DNA of 64,000 nt from Pisolithus tinctorius (taxonomy: Eukaryota > Basidiomycota > Agaricomycetes > Boletales > Pisolithaceae). Positions 12,053-30,416 of this stretch are shown one piece after another. Position numbers and translations under genes: made by a program. The notes below the pieces were generated by a model, which ran no database searches, had not been told where the DNA came from, and worked only from the letters and a program-made list of their open reading frames with translations. The stretch's first letter is position 1. Each line of letters starts with the position of its first letter. The stretch covers positions 62,001 to 126,000 of the forward strand of contig JANFAH010000049.1 of the NCBI GenBank assembly GCA_024663395.1, written 5' to 3'.

Positions 12053-13492
12053 CTATGTGGCCTCCGGCATGATAGCCGAACTAGCTTCATGACCCTCTTC
12101 AATGAACAAGTAGTTGATGAGCCTTCTGATTACCTGCCCGAGACCTATAAGTTAGGTCGATCGCCTCACTGATCACTCACTGACCTCCACGTTGACACTA
12201 TTCCCGATCAAACGATACTTGGATTTCAACGAAACACCCAGTGGCCATATGAAATTAAAAGGGGCGGTAGTGAACGGATCTGTTATGTGGAAGAGCCTCA
12301 GAAGCTCGTCGGGAGTAAAATATCGCAGTCTGAGACAGCCAAGCAGCTGAACTGCCTGTGCATCGCCATTTCTTTGCGCTGCCAAAAATTCGTCGAACAC
12401 CATGGTGGTCTATGGCAGGAATCGCATCAGTGCAATTTAGATTAGCACCGAGATGCGTACATCTAGCTGTTCGTTCATCTGAAGGATTGAACCCGCACGT
12501 TCAACCAGCTGAGTGTATCCTATGGATGTTCACGCCTCGGCGATACCGTCAAGCTAAGATTTTCATACCTCGGGTGAAACAGCATGATCTGGTCCCAGAG
12601 GGCAATACGATGTCAAACAGACGGCCCCACTTCTCCAGCACGCGGTCCGAAACCCTGAAGGAAGCCATTGACTCATTATCCAGTTCATCTAGATAATGGT
12701 TCAGACATTGTGTGGCCACTGACATCACCGGGTGTTGTGAAGGTATGTGATCCAAAATGTTCAATCGGGAATCGTCACAGCCGAGAAACTTCAGATGTGA
12801 AAGTTTGGCCAGAAGGTAGTAGCGCAACCGTGAGTTGGGGATCCCAAACTGCAAGGGCGTAAGATTGAACTCTGCTATTTGGTATCCTAGACGCTTGAGG
12901 GTTGATACGAGGTGATACCGTGTCTCGGAGTCCTACCTGTTGTATGACTTCCTCCACTAATTCTGATGCACGGAAACGCACCTGAAATCCGGCCACATTC
13001 TCTACGAGCAGGTAACGAGGATGAACCTGTTGTACAGCTAATTGCGGAAGAACGTTATCGATCAAGTGCAAGAAAGATTGTGCCCGTGGGTCGGATGCGC
13101 CTCTGGCATTGGGATTCAGTTTAGTGTAAGGCTGGCACGCTGGCGAAAGAAGCCAGAGATCAGCTTGGAGCTGGGACAATCGTGCAGCAGTGAGGGTTGA
13201 GATGTCCGTCTGACAGAGTATCATACAGGGGCACCATAGGGTCCTCCGATCGTATGGGAGGCATTAAATATTGTCAGTGCTGACCTTGTGAACTGTACTA
13301 GATCCATAGTTGACACCATACACCTGGCAGGCTATCGGGTCCCAGTCATATGCTGCAATGACCGTAGCAGGTACCTGGCTTCGACTGAGTGCAAGATGAA
13401 GACCCCCTATGCAAATCTAAGCGTGACAACGCAGTAGTCAAACACACAGAGGATATACCTATCCCGCTGTAGAACTCGATGGCCCTCACCAT
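12053..13492 (-). CDS. DNMT2: Dnmt2/TRDMT1-type tRNA cytosine-5 methyltransferase
   Basis: Dnmt2 family enzymes methylate C38 of tRNA-Asp using a DNA-methyltransferase fold. From ATG 13490-13492: motif I AIEFYSGIGGLHLAL, split by an intron after SGI; motif II AAYDWDPIACQVYGVNY; motif IV LLSPACQPYTKLNPNARG (about 13095-13150) with the catalytic Cys; and motif VI LLVENVAGF (about 12990). Then comes PLQFGIPNSRLRYYLLAK (about 12800-12850), the Dnmt2-specific target-recognition signature RSCCFTRG near 12555-12580, and motifs IX-X LRYFTPDELL ... YRLIGNSVNV (about 12190-12340). A final exon (LGQVIRRLINYLF) ends at TAG 12053-12055. The motif IV proline pair is Pro-Ala here instead of Pro-Pro. There are no chromatin-binding domains, so this is not a maintenance DNA methylase. 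Exon edges between motifs VI and VIII are inferred. Confidence 0.87.
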
Positions 13493-13709
13493 GGTGGTAC
13501 TACACTGCCTGGAATACCTTAATTAGCTTAGGTAATCGAGAGGGTCCCGCCACACCCCGTCCCGCTCGCTCGCCATTATCTTACATACCACCTTGTTACT
13601 TATCGGAACGGGCTGGTTCAACAGAAACGCTTTGGACGACGTTGGTTTACGATATTTGACGCCGGTGGTATCCTATTCTCTCCCGTTTGGCAGGCTTACT
13701 GTTTTCTTG
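13493..13709. promoter_or_regulatory. Shared divergent promoter, Dnmt2 / PHD-finger gene
   Basis: 217 bp separate the Dnmt2 start (minus) from the chosen PHD-gene start (plus), so both promoters must lie here unless the PHD gene begins further downstream. No specific box is called. Confidence 0.4.
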
Positions 13710-16700
13710 ATGACACCCGACGTTCATTCCAGCGAAAACTGCGTGGACGGGAAAATATCTGGCCCGTCTGCATCTGTCGTCATCACACCGGCCAACAATA
13801 CTTCACCAGAACCATTATCTGGCCTCCCCGGTTGGCCGTCTTTCACCGATTCACCGTCTGTAGCCCCTGGAGGTAGCCAGCATGATGGATCCTTGGACGA
13901 AACAAAATTGCAGAGGTGAGTATTGTACTGGGTGGCTCTTTACTCCAGATTACTGATCTAGCGACATACGCCACGCTGGGATCGTTCAGCTCTGGTGTGC
14001 ATTTACCAACCCCTCAGAGGTGAGTTAACGCCCGAGCTTTCATTTTTAGCTAGTCGCTTCCGGTCCGTTGCCCCACGGTGAAAACCGACTATTCTGCACT
14101 TTGTTCCCGACTATGCCGTTGACCCTTCATTACTCTGTCGTAGCCCTGCAACCTTATCGTCATATCTACTATCAGAGGCTGAACCCGTAGTTTCGGGTGC
14201 CCACAAGTGAGTGTATGGCAATAACTTTGTAGGTGTGTATATTTTGACTTCTTGTAAGCTCGCGATCGGGCCAGCAACCTTCGACTTTACCGTCGGGGTT
14301 TCGCGTATATACGTACGTCGGCTAAGTAATGCGCGCCCTAGTCTCGAATTGACGCAGGTATACAAGTACTCCGTCACCTCCACCTCCTCTTCGATCCCTC
14401 CAAACGCTTACTCCGGGAACTAGGTGGGTCGTTCTGTTGCATTGGATGTTGGGAACGACATCTGAATGTTGTTCAGTCCTCTGCCAATGCGCTATCAGGC
14501 AGGCAGTTCCAATTCGCAGCAACCCCCGGTACTGATGCGCACCCATGGCCAACATTTGTAAGATGTTTAGCATGTTATCTCCTCTAACTTGTTGCACTCA
14601 CAGTGGTATCAAGGATACCGTCCTCAGTTGAGCCAACCAAAACTGACCTGTGGTGCGTAATTTTATTTCGTAAACAGCTCGCAGTGGAAATTTCTTATTT
14701 GGTCTCAAGCGAGTTGTTGCCGATGGGCGAGATGCCCTCGCGTCCTACAACACCTGGGGTGCAACCAGCCCCGATTGATTACTCTGTCGATGTGCCGAAT
14801 ACAGAATTCCCGAGCACACCTCCACGGAAATCACCAACATCAGTGCCTCAGCGCGCGGACGGTGACAATCACTTGTTACCGCTACAGGTCGAAAATACTG
14901 CAGTGGCCAACACGGAAGTTGGGGGAGAACTTGCGCGGATCCGTGCACAACTTGTGGAGAACCACCTTGCGCTTGCCCAGGAAGCAGAGGCACGGAGACC
15001 TGATTATTTCAAGCGAATGAGACGCGCTGCTCTAACTACCGATGCGACCGATGCGGCGCCGCAAGGTTCAGCATTACAGCCCGCCGCTCCCATTGGCATC
15101 ACCAATAGTCCCATTAAGGGTAGACGCCTCACCTTGTTCCAGGAAACATCTGAGGAGAGCTTCGAAGAGAGTTTGATGGCGGGTGGATACGGGCGCTATG
15201 TGAGTAACAATTTTTCAAAAGCCCGAGCCGAAACCGAAGCTTTTCTTCTGTTTACGCCTGTCCTGCGTCCTAGCGCTCCGATGCGTTGCCGTGGAGGAAG
15301 CCGGAAAACGAAGTACCGAATGTTGTGGATACGATGGAGGACCCTGCTGTAATGGTCGAACGAGAAAGGAAGAAGAAGAGGCTGGCGGCATTCCGCAATG
15401 TCCCGCTTGCCTCCTCGTCGAAGACACAACTTGTTCCCACTGAGATTGAAGGGTGTGGTAGAGTTCTCATAAGCATGGATGCTTCGGAGCCGCCAACTTC
15501 TCCCAAACGCAGCCCCTCGAAAGGTAGACGGTCGCGGAGGAAAAAGAAGGTTGCCGCTGACGCACGTGGAGAGAAAGATGGGCTTCTCACGCCTTCGGAG
15601 GCGAAGCTTGACGCTCCCAATTGGCCCGATATGCACTTCCCGTGGGGTTCAAGTTCAACGCCATGTGGGTCACAGAATTTGGAAGAAGAAGAGAGGCTGC
15701 GACATATTGAAAACTTCCTCGAACGGGATTCGGATGAGGAAGTTGAGGAAGGGCCGTCTTCGCCTTTACGGAGTCCCGCAGAAGAGATACAAACGGCGCA
15801 AGTCAAAACATACCCCGTTCTCCTTCATGCTGGCGAGGCACCGATCAGATCCACGGGTATGTCGGTCGTTCCCAGAGACCCTGCTGATGCGAGGGCGGCG
15901 TTCTTGTCGAAGAAGTCCGTTAAGGAGCTCTCACTTCGTCTTCTGCGCCGTAGGAATACCGATAACGACGGAGGCGGGGTGGTGTGCATCTGCAACGAAC
16001 CGGACGACGAGCGGGACTCGGTGCAGTGTGATGCATGCCAGATATGGTATCACCTTGATTGCATTGGGATACGAAGTACGTCAGAGCTTGGCAGGGAAGA
16101 AGACCCATGGTTTTGCGCAAATTGTGCGGAAGCAAAGACACCACCACCTGTGATATTGTCCTTATCAGAGCCTACCTTCGTGCCTACGGACGACAAAATA
16201 ACTGGGGACGCATGTTATGACCTTCCGTTTTTGCAGGCTGGGCTTAATCCGTCGCCAACGACTCACTGGACAAGTTCAGGTCGACAGCCGAGGACACCAC
16301 CAGACAGTCACGTTGGATTCCAGTTTTCGTCGGGGTCTTCGTGGGATGAACCACCTTCACGAGGTGGACCTCATACACCGCAGTTTCCAAACTCACAGGA
16401 TGTGCGTGTGTACACGACGCCAGGGCAGGTTGGTTCATTGGCGGTTGAGGAGTCGCCATTTGATCCCACGTCTACACCCTCTCGTGGGATCAAGTTTGGT
16501 GCACCATTTACCACGCCAAAAAATGGATTATGGCAAGGACGTCATCAGGAGTTGTTTCACACACCCACACGACCAGGTGGGATTGCGTTCGGGCGGCCGT
16601 TCGGACAATATGGATCGAGAGGGGTCGAGGGATCGTCGGGACGTTCTACATCTATGCAAGACATCACTCCGGTGGTCCATCACCTGAAAGAACGCGGTCG

Positions 16701-16779
16701 ACCACTAGAATCTCCGTTAGCCGGGAAACGGTCACGGCATAGTGTGGATAATCGGTTGTCAACGTCTCGCGGAAGATGA
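13710..16779 (+). CDS. PHD-finger protein, nuclear, function unknown
   Basis: The large 3' exon (15243-16779) is secure. It encodes a Lys/Arg-rich region (RRSRRKKKV, about 15530), an acidic stretch, and a PHD zinc finger at about 15979-16140: CICNEPDDERDSVQCDACQIWYHLDC...WFCANC, with the C4HC3 ligand order. A Ser/Pro/Gly-rich tail with repeated THTP/FTTP-like blocks follows. PHD fingers usually read histone H3 tails. Upstream, an exon at about 14720-15199 (MGEMPSRPTTPGVQP) joins in frame through an intron at 15200-15242. Further exons back to ATG 13710 (MTPDVHSSENCV) fit open, splice-bounded blocks such as HAGIVQLWCAFTNPSE and HLHLLFDPSKRLLREL. The block at about 14030-14210 could not be threaded unambiguously, so the 5' structure is tentative. 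The overall family resembles fungal PHD proteins without other named domains. Confidence 0.7.
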
Positions 16780-17541
16780 GGCACGACGCGTTTGACGATT
16801 GGATTGATTGCTTTGTTCCCATACTTATTAGCATGGATGGCCATCCTTGTGGCACGGTAATATTGGTGATATAAGATATCGATATGAGGATATGTATGTA
16901 GTAGAGTATCTGTACTAGGTCATGTGTATTACCGTCTGTCGTCGTTTTCGGGCCGCTGCATGCCGTTGCTTAACGTCTGGCACGTGGCCGCCATGCCACC
17001 GGGTCCTCGGCGCGTCATTCCGGGGTCTGTACATACCAAAAACAGTACAGCCTCGCTGACAGTCGCTCATGAATATTGTGTGTGGCAGTCATAACGAGCA
17101 TGATATGTGGGTATAGGACAGACGAGTGCCGCAGCAAGGGTGGTGTTGATCAAAAGAAACGAGTGGATGTTACCGATGCAATTGTTCCCTCGTGCAGGGG
17201 CGACGCCGAACTCAGATGACCATAAGCGGTGAATTCGGACCAACAGTGATGGGCGTTCCGCGGATAAGCTGATCTGATTCTGATATTATCTAGTCCATAA
17301 GAGAGAGAGCCTGCAGATGAGGACATGCGAGGCCGACCTCCGCATGTCAAGTGGAATATTGGACGGGACATACGTAAGAAATGAAAAGTAAAATAAAATA
17401 AAAATTTTACCGCGACCCTGGATGGTTGTTCCCACGGCATGGGAGTCCGTCGATATAACCTCGTCCCCGGTGGAGGGCTCGCCAGCAAAGCTGCCCGGCC
17501 TCCACCAAGTTTCTCTCCGCCGTCTCGTCCGCCGTCCACCC
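16780..17541. other. Intergenic; no gene seen
   Basis: 762 bp between the PHD-finger stop and the FYVE-gene start. No exon-like block with family resemblance is visible on either strand. It should contain the PHD-gene 3' end and the FYVE-gene promoter. An A/T run near 17385-17410 is the only local feature. Confidence 0.5.
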
Positions 17542-18647
17542 ATGTCCACCCTGGCAACCGCCCTTGCTGGCCTCGCCTCAAAGGCACAGGCAAGGATGTC
17601 CCGCTCCCGCTTACACTCCTGCGAATACGAATCTGCCTCAGACGCGTCCTCGTTGGCAGAGGGTGCGTGACCGAGTGTTTATTTTACTCAGTACGACACC
17701 CCCCACTCACCAAAGGTCCAGGTTCGACACGCTCACCTTCTACTCGCCGCTTCCATCTTGCACTCCCTTCCACTCTGCGACCTAACGAGCACCTCGCTGT
17801 CCTTCTCCCAAAGAACCTCTGGAAGGTATGCAGATTTGGAAATATCCCTGTCTGTCAACCACTCATCTTTCCCCATTCAGCCTGATGCACTGGCTTCCAA
17901 CTGCGACAACTTTTCTTGTCGCGTGCCTTTTTCGCTTCTAGAGCGTCGTCATGTGAGCAACTGGTTGATCGACCACTTACACGATTACTTTTACTCAATC
18001 GTACATAATAGCACTGCAGAAAGTGTGGTGGCGTGTTCTGCCAACAGTGCACTTGCCGTACAACTCATCTCCTTGACGTCTCAAATCTCGACTTCCTCTT
18101 CCCCCCACGTAATACACCTATCACCACGTTTGACAGCCCGACGTCACCAGTCGTTTTCGAAAAGGTGTGCGACGATTGTTGGGACCAAATCCACGGCCTA
18201 TCCCGTACCCCTGACTCTCGGCCGTCAACCCCAATGTTGGTCTCTTCTCCCTCGACATCCTCCTCTCCATCTCCGACATCCTCCATTTGTGCTTCCCCAA
18301 TAGAGCACCAGTCAAGTCTGCCGTCAACTGGTGTTTCTGTCACGCGTAGCTCCTCCCAATCAAGTGCAAGGAAATTCCCGTTTCCATCAGTGCAGAATTC
18401 GATTATCTCGGATCTCGAGCCTACACCCCAGCCTTCTTTCGGAGAACTGGATGCTTACCCCTTGAGGCAATGCAGCATCATCTGCAAGGCAACTGGTGGC
18501 GGTCGGTGGGAGCCGAAGAACTCGCCTCCAAGGATTGGCTTGCGCATACCGGGGTGCAAGGCACAATATGAATTAGAGATCGAAAGAGAAGAACAAGAGG
18601 AGCGGAGAAGACGTTTGAACCCTATAATACGAGACGGAGGTTTGTAA
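17542..18647 (+). CDS. FYVE zinc-finger protein
   Basis: FYVE fingers bind phosphatidylinositol 3-phosphate on endosomes. ATG 17542 opens exon 1 (MSTLATALAGLASKAQARMS). After two introns the finger begins at about 17880: CDNFSCRVPFSLLERRH, an intron at 17953-18010, then HCRKCGGVFCQQCTC. Together these give the R(R)HHCR signature motif of FYVE and the paired cysteines; the last pair is VCDDCW at about 18168-18185. The family WxxD motif is replaced by PDALASNCDN. A loop of about 30 residues (TTFDSPTSPV) lies before the last Cys pair. A Ser/Thr/Pro-rich tail and a highly charged end (EIEREEQEERRRRL) complete the protein, TAA 18645-18647. The start is chosen because it opens a tidy exon with a good donor after LAEG. 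The role beyond membrane binding is unknown. Confidence 0.8.
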
Positions 18648-19487
18648 ACGGCTGACTCGTCAAACTTGACATCATGACTGATTATCTTTAGATTTTCAAT
18701 ATCGATTTAGGCCGGACCGATCGATAACTCCTGCAAGTCTAGCCAAAAGCCCGTGCCGACTTTCCACCTTCTGAGTCCACCCCCCCCTTTTTTTCCCCAT
18801 CTTTTCTTGGTTCGTCGATGCTTTCTTAGGGCTCTGTTGTACCATCTGCCGTATATACCTGTTGTGCTTTCGCTTCCATCCGCTGTGCGACATCCTTATT
18901 CCTAATTGTGACCTGTGTCCACCTGGCTCTTATGTCTCTAGGCCTTAAAAGTTTACTGACGTATGCCCTCGCTATGCATGCTTCATAGTTACCCTACTTG
19001 TACTCGTTTGTGAAACAGCGTACGTTATTTATCATATCGTGTAGTTTGTAGCCGCGATGATCAGTACATACGATACCACCACTTCACGCTTGTAACATAA
19101 TGAATTTGTTCCATCAATGGTCGTTAGCTTTGACGGCTTGATTATCTCGCATCGATGGCCATAGATTCGGAAAACCTGTCATAAATTTTCGAGTGGCCGC
19201 ATTTGTGAAAATCATAATGCAGGAACCGGTCAAACATGCAGCTGATTATGGGTTTCAGCTGCGGGCGATGTCCTTTTGGGAGCTCATTACGCCTTACAGC
19301 CACACACGAGGAATAATCATATTACACCGAGTTATTGGCGGAAAGAAGGTTACAGACAGCTGCAAATCTATCTCGGTACAGCGGCACTTTTTCCCTGACA
19401 GCTGCTCCAGGAACTCCCGGGGAAGCAAGGTCAACTCGTGTGACATGAAATAGGATTGCGATCGTAGGATAAAGTGTTGCGCCACTA
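18648..19487. other. Intergenic between convergent genes; no gene seen
   Basis: 840 bp between the stops of the FYVE gene (+) and the mL38 gene (-). Pyrimidine-rich near 18775-18800. No coding similarity, RNA gene or repeat was recognised; it probably holds both 3' untranslated regions. Confidence 0.5.
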
Positions 19488-20980
19488 CTACTTAAAATAT
19501 TTGTTCCTCGCCCTTGCCTCTGCATACAGGTCTGGTTTCGGAGGTCTCCCATATCTTGGCTCTTCTGACCCTGCAATGCAACATGTTAGATACGTACCGC
19601 CTGGCAGCTTTAATGTGAATTCACCAAAAAATTCTTTAAAGATGTTGGGTACCGCTTCACCCCATGCTTCTCTCCACATGAAGGCACCTCCGCCAGCTGC
19701 AAGGTCAAGTTGGTATTTTTCGATGAAGTCTCTCACCGAAAATCCATCACGTTGGTCCTTTTGTAACACGGGAACGGATACCGGTGCCTTTTGGGGAAGA
19801 AGAAGAATGGTATACCGGTGGTAAGGCGTACCCTTCTGGGGATGAGGAGGAATGTATTCGGTGTGGCCATTCAGATCGGCGATAGGTGACGATGATGTCG
19901 CCGATAGGGAGATATTCGGTCTAGGAAATAGGTTGTAGATGCCCTTTTACGGCTGATGGAGATGATCAAATTGACTTACTGTAGCCAGTGCAGGTATGTC
20001 TGGAACGTGCTGTTGGCTTCATCCGGAACGTCTGCCAGAAGGATTTATCAGTGTGTGCACGACGTGGTCAATCGATAAAGTTCACCTGGGTCAACCATCA
20101 GTAGTGTATACAGACGCGTGTCCGTGTGGAACACGCTTGTGTAGAGCTTGGGTGGTTTGGACGTCTGCATCATAGATAAGAAATGGTCCCTAACCTGCAA
20201 GAACACATAATGTGACCTGTTCAGGAAGTAGGAACGTGCCAGGTTCCACAAGCATGTGTTTTGTCTTTCCGGGATGAGCTTGCGAGGTTTTCCTTGCTTG
20301 GGGATACGTGACACGAAGGTCTAACGAGGGACGAAGGTAGGGCACCACATCGGGCACGACAAACATCTGGTGGATGCGTTCCATCTGTGGACAGAGCGTG
20401 AAATGTTGTGGGGGAAGGGGGGTAGCAGTCAGCACCCACCAATTCGTCAAGTCGGCCCTCTTCCCTCCAGCGCTTCTCGACGATATGTCTGTCGACCGCT
20501 TTGGACATGTCCGCTGTAACCCGGGTATGAGAGGTGAAATTGCATGACGCGCAAAAACGAAGGAAACACACCCATTCCATTCTTGGCTTTCCAACGAACC
20601 TCGGGAAGGTTCACTTGACTCTGAATTTGCAGAATTTCCAGTTTCTTTTCCATCTCCTGAACAACTTCCGTGTTTGGGTCTGCGCTGGCTTTGGTTTCCG
20701 CCAGAGCCGCCCGCAAGTGTTGTTCCTGCGTCTTTAATGCCTCTGAATCAGCTTTGATGTATTTTAGTGCTTCGTCATAGGCTGGCAGTACTCCGAATGC
20801 GAGTGGTCTGTGCCATTCACGAGGACGGTCGCGCGAGATGTTGGGTCGACGAGGTTTGTGTGGCCATCGTTTCTTCGCGGACTCGGCAGCAGCATCTGGT
20901 TGAGATGCTTGAAGGGTGCTGTTAGTCCTGGCAAATCTGGCGAATACTGGGACCCGCAATAATTGTCGACCAGGCAGCAT
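19488..20980 (-). CDS. MRPL35: Mitochondrial ribosomal protein mL38 (PEBP fold)
   Basis: Large-subunit mitoribosomal protein of the phosphatidylethanolamine-binding-protein fold. ATG 20978-20980 starts a basic presequence-like N-terminus (MLPGRQLLRVPVFARFARTN), consistent with mitochondrial import. A proline/arginine linker and a long charged helix (about 20640-20760) follow. After introns, the conserved GMADMSKAVDRHIVEKRWREEGRLDEL-type block is at about 20455-20530, split over an intron. The PEBP core then gives KLYTSVFHTDTRLYTLLMVDP (about 20080-20150), LNGHTEYIPPHPQKGTPYHRY (about 19815-19880) and the C-terminal AWGEAVPNIFKEFFG. The final exon ends ARARNKYFK with its stop at 19488-19490. 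All intron removals keep frame. It is divergent from Prp16 with only 107 bp between the starts. Confidence 0.88.
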
Positions 20981-21087
20981 TCTTGCGCGCTGAGTGCAGG
21001 CCCGACGCGGAACGGTCGACTGTCAGTTTCCTTTTTTGTTGTTGCCTTGCTGACGTAAGGCCACTAGCTTGTGTAACAGCGACCACG
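20981..21087. promoter_or_regulatory. Compact bidirectional promoter, mL38 / Prp16
   Basis: 107 bp between divergent start codons. The two genes must share or overlap promoter and 5' leader sequence. No TATA box is evident. Confidence 0.45.
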
Positions 21088-25718
<4,631 letters not shown>

Positions 25719-25906
25719 AGACATAGATGTGTGTGTGTATATACGGTTGTGTACTACTTATAGAGACGAGCAGAAATATTTAGTATCTGCACCTGCCTGC
25801 TTCAGGTCGGCATAACACCTGTTGCTAAGTATTGGGGAGGTCTGAAACCGTTCTGGATTCTTTACCATCATGATCATCTAGTTGACTCGCCCGGCGTGCA
25901 AGTGAC

Positions 25907-27705
25907 ATGGAGGGCCCAGCGATGTCCTTCGAGCACGAGTCCAGCGAGGGGAAGCTGCACCATACATCGCCGCTGGAGACACTGGTGCGCCGTACGTCTT
26001 CGCGACGACGTGTAGGCCATAACCAGCGCGGTCGTAACGACATGCGCCAAGCCACGGCCGCTGTCCCTTCACCCATTCCTCACTTTCCGGTATCCAGACC
26101 GTCCTTGGGCTCTCCACCGCGGCCGTTTGCAAGCCAGAGCATGCCGGACTCCCCGTTGCTCCATTCAAACTTTCGCAGTTCGGCGGCGAGTGGGACGACC
26201 AACGCTAGTGTGCTGCAATACTACATGGGCCAGAATTCCAAGTCTTCCCTTGACGAACCAGACGAGACGTTTTACTACGACGACAGCAGTCTCATTTATC
26301 CGGGGGAACGCGAACAGCCCCACGTCGCACAGTCCACCAATCACACACCACAGAATCCTGGTCCACAGATGTCAAACAGCAGCAGCCAACCGATACCCTC
26401 GAGCACCGCAAACCGACAGGACTCGCCCGAAGCCGAACCCAGGACGTCCTCGTCCACCGTACCAACGGTCTTTGTCTCATCCCCGGAAGACGAGGTTGAT
26501 CTACCACCCCGTGCACCTACGCGCCAGCCGATAGTCAGTAGCGGCTCACCGCGGTTGAATTTCTCTCGTCCCGGGAGACCACCTATTCTGTCTTCCGACG
26601 AGCAGAAGCGACAGGTGCTTGCGCGCAACTCTCAACGACCAAATTCACCTCGGACTACTCAGTGCCAATCATCACATTTGCCAGTTGTACCAATCACTGG
26701 AACGCGTTACAGCGCGTCGCATCTGTCACTGGAGCAACACGGGCCACATTCCACGAATGGGGGACTCCCTCCTACTAGTGTTCGTCCCAATCCTTCAATT
26801 TCGTCTTCTTCGCAGACATCCGCGAGTAGCAGTTACCTCCAATCGCACCCACCAGTGCTCCGACCCGGGCCATCTACTAGCCCATGTTTGACTTCGTCTC
26901 AGGATCATCGACGTGATAAACTCGAGCCGACTATGACACGCTCGCTGTCGCCGAACCCACCGAACCTCAAACCAAACTCGCAGAGTGATAACGCTCCGTA
27001 TACGCAGTTTCAAACACCTTTGGATTACGTTCAGCTCGGAATTCAATACCATGAGTCAAACCGCCTCAAGGACTCGGCAGTGTACTTTGAGAAAAGTGCA
27101 ACGGAACAAGGCGGATGCGGAGTGGGTATGCTGATGTGGGGCCTGGCATTGAGGCATGGTTGGGGTTGCGAGAAAGACGAAAAGTGCGGGTTTAAATGGT
27201 TAGCGAAGGCGGCGGAGTCGGCTGTCGTGGACCTGGAAAAAGCTAGGCAAAGCAAAGGGTTCGATGCAAAGGCCGTAAAGGTGTGTCTGCCTGTGGAAAG
27301 TTAAGACTAGCCCCTTACCCATAGCGATAACGTAGGAAGAGCTGATTATCGCCATTTACGAGGTCGGACAATGTTTTTTCCAGGGCTGGGGCGTTCGTAA
27401 AGACCAAAAGATGGCTGTCGTAAGTGGCATGGATGTGTCCAATTTACCACGAGCTGATCCCGTTTCTAGAGCTACTACAGAGTTGCTGCAAGTTTGGGAG
27501 ATGTAGACGCACAACAAGACCTCGCTTTCTGCTTGGCTAATGGTAAAGGGTGCAAGAAAGACAAAAAGGAGGCGGCCAAGTGGTACCGGGCTGCGGTAAG
27601 GACGGTCCACATACTGGCTGAATTTTATGAACGGTTTGGTAGGTTGCACAGGGAGCCAGCGATGTTGGCATGGCGTGGATATACAAAGATAAGTACAAGG
27701 GCTGA
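25907..27705 (+). CDS. Sel1-repeat protein (Dsf2/Nif1-like)
   Basis: A long disordered N-terminal region rich in Ser, Pro and Asn (25907-26990) precedes Sel1-like repeats. These are helical TPR-like units with the pattern A-x-F-x-L-G-x2-Y-x2-G-x-G: PLDYVQLGIQYHESNRLKDS (about 27015), GMLMWGLALRHGWGCEKD (about 27125), an exon with CFFQGWGVRKDQKMA (about 27375) and DAQQDLAFCLANGKGCKKDK (about 27510). The final exon GASDVGMAWIYKDKYKG ends at TGA 27703-27705. The order (long disordered arm, C-terminal Sel1 block, terminal AWIYK) resembles S. cerevisiae Dsf2 and S. pombe Nif1, where the latter negatively regulates mitotic onset. That functional link is inference. The start ATG 25907 is the first in a long open exon; MSFEHESS (25922) is an alternative. 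Confidence 0.72.
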
Positions 27706-27873
27706 GTGCACCCCCACTTTGTCGATCTGATTTGATGCATGGGGCACGTCGACGTAGTACACACTCGACGACTGGATGGCTCCGCCGTGGAGGAGGAGCT
27801 ATTGGTCAGATACCTTTGGATACCAGTGAATATTTGGAAGGAGGAGGCGCATGATATACTTGCAGACTAATGG

Positions 27874-29348
<1,475 letters not shown>

Positions 29349-29463
29349 TAGAGTGGCTGTGCAGTCCAGGTTGACGTCATGGATTATTATTAGTGGAAGC
29401 TATCGAGGACTCAGACGGCATCAGTACTCATCTCTGAACTTTTTAGCTGGTGTATGGTGCACA

Positions 29464-30373
29464 ATGAGTCTAAGACTAGATGTTCTGAAATCGCTCACTC
29501 TGGACGATCGCAAGTCGGTTTCAAATACGTCATCGACACGGTCCCAGCCTGAGGTGGACACTGACGACGAGCTCATCAACGTTGTAGGTGCTCAAAGTCG
29601 TCATTCGTGTGCGATCGCACTCATTTCCGTTCCAGTTTTCGTCTCCAGGAACACCTGCGCGATCTCGCGCATCTTCGCGACCCGCATCTCGACCTGGATC
29701 ACCAACTCCCCGCTCGCATCTGCGTGAGGGCTTGGCACCGTTGACATCCACCAGATCGCGGTCTACAGACCCATTGAGGGCATTTCCAACACAAATATCC
29801 CAGCGTATCTTTCGTTGGCTAGATGTCTCAGACCTTGCAGCGTGCTCGAGGGTTTCGCGGAAGTGGAACAAGAGCCAGACACTCAATTACAGTATGTATT
29901 CAATGGAGCTCGTCCGGAACGAGACTAACTTGGTATACAGTGTGGTTCTCACAGTGTAGGAAAGAGAGTTTCCTTGAAGATGCCTTGCCTCCTGGAAAAT
30001 GGACTCGCAGGGAGTCCAGGGAAAACTGGGTCCGTGACCGATCGTGCTGCGAGACATCGATAAGCTCATGTTCCACTGTGCACAGCGTCTCGCGTACTCG
30101 AAACTGGTTTCCAATAAATCGACCCCTTCGTACCCATTGCATCCGAGTGGTTCGGGACGGACTTCACCATCGAGGAGGGGCTACCAAACACCAAAGGAGA
30201 GGAACGAAGAAAGGTGGAGACTCGAAGATGAAGAGCAAAGTCGCCCCAGTAAAGTGGAGATGCGAGAGATGTACAAAGAACTCGGAGGAAGAAAGGCGAA
30301 AACCAAGGTCAAGCTAGGTAGCACTGGTGGAGTTAGGGATAAGACTGGTTGGATGGTAGATAATGAAGAATGA
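29464..30373 (+). CDS. F-box protein
   Basis: ATG 29464 (MSLRLDVLKSLTLDD). Exon 1 ends at INV, and an intron at about 29584-29633 leads into a Ser/Arg/Pro-rich segment (SSPGTPARSRASSRPASRPG). The F-box then reads LRAFPTQISQRIFRWLDVSD followed by LAACSRVSRKWN (about 29770-29870). This is the Skp1-binding fold of SCF ubiquitin ligases, and it starts near the protein's middle. After an intron, VWFSQCRKESFLEDALPPGKWTRRES continues. The C-terminal exon (about 30040-30373) is charged and ends GWMVDNEE, TGA 30371-30373. No WD40 or LRR substrate domain is visible, so the target is unknown. The splice near 30030 that shifts frame into LMFHCAQRLAYSK was placed by reading continuity. The stop lies 43 bp from the convergent Spc25 stop. 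Confidence 0.75.
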
Positions 30374-30416
30374 TAAATCCATAGACTTCTGGAACGTCAC
30401 CACCACACGAGACACT

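Noticed and set aside
12053..13492. Dnmt2 as the DNA methylase responsible for CpG decay in the stack
   Set aside because: It carries the CFT-type Dnmt2 signature and lacks the targeting domains of maintenance methylases; the family acts on tRNA.
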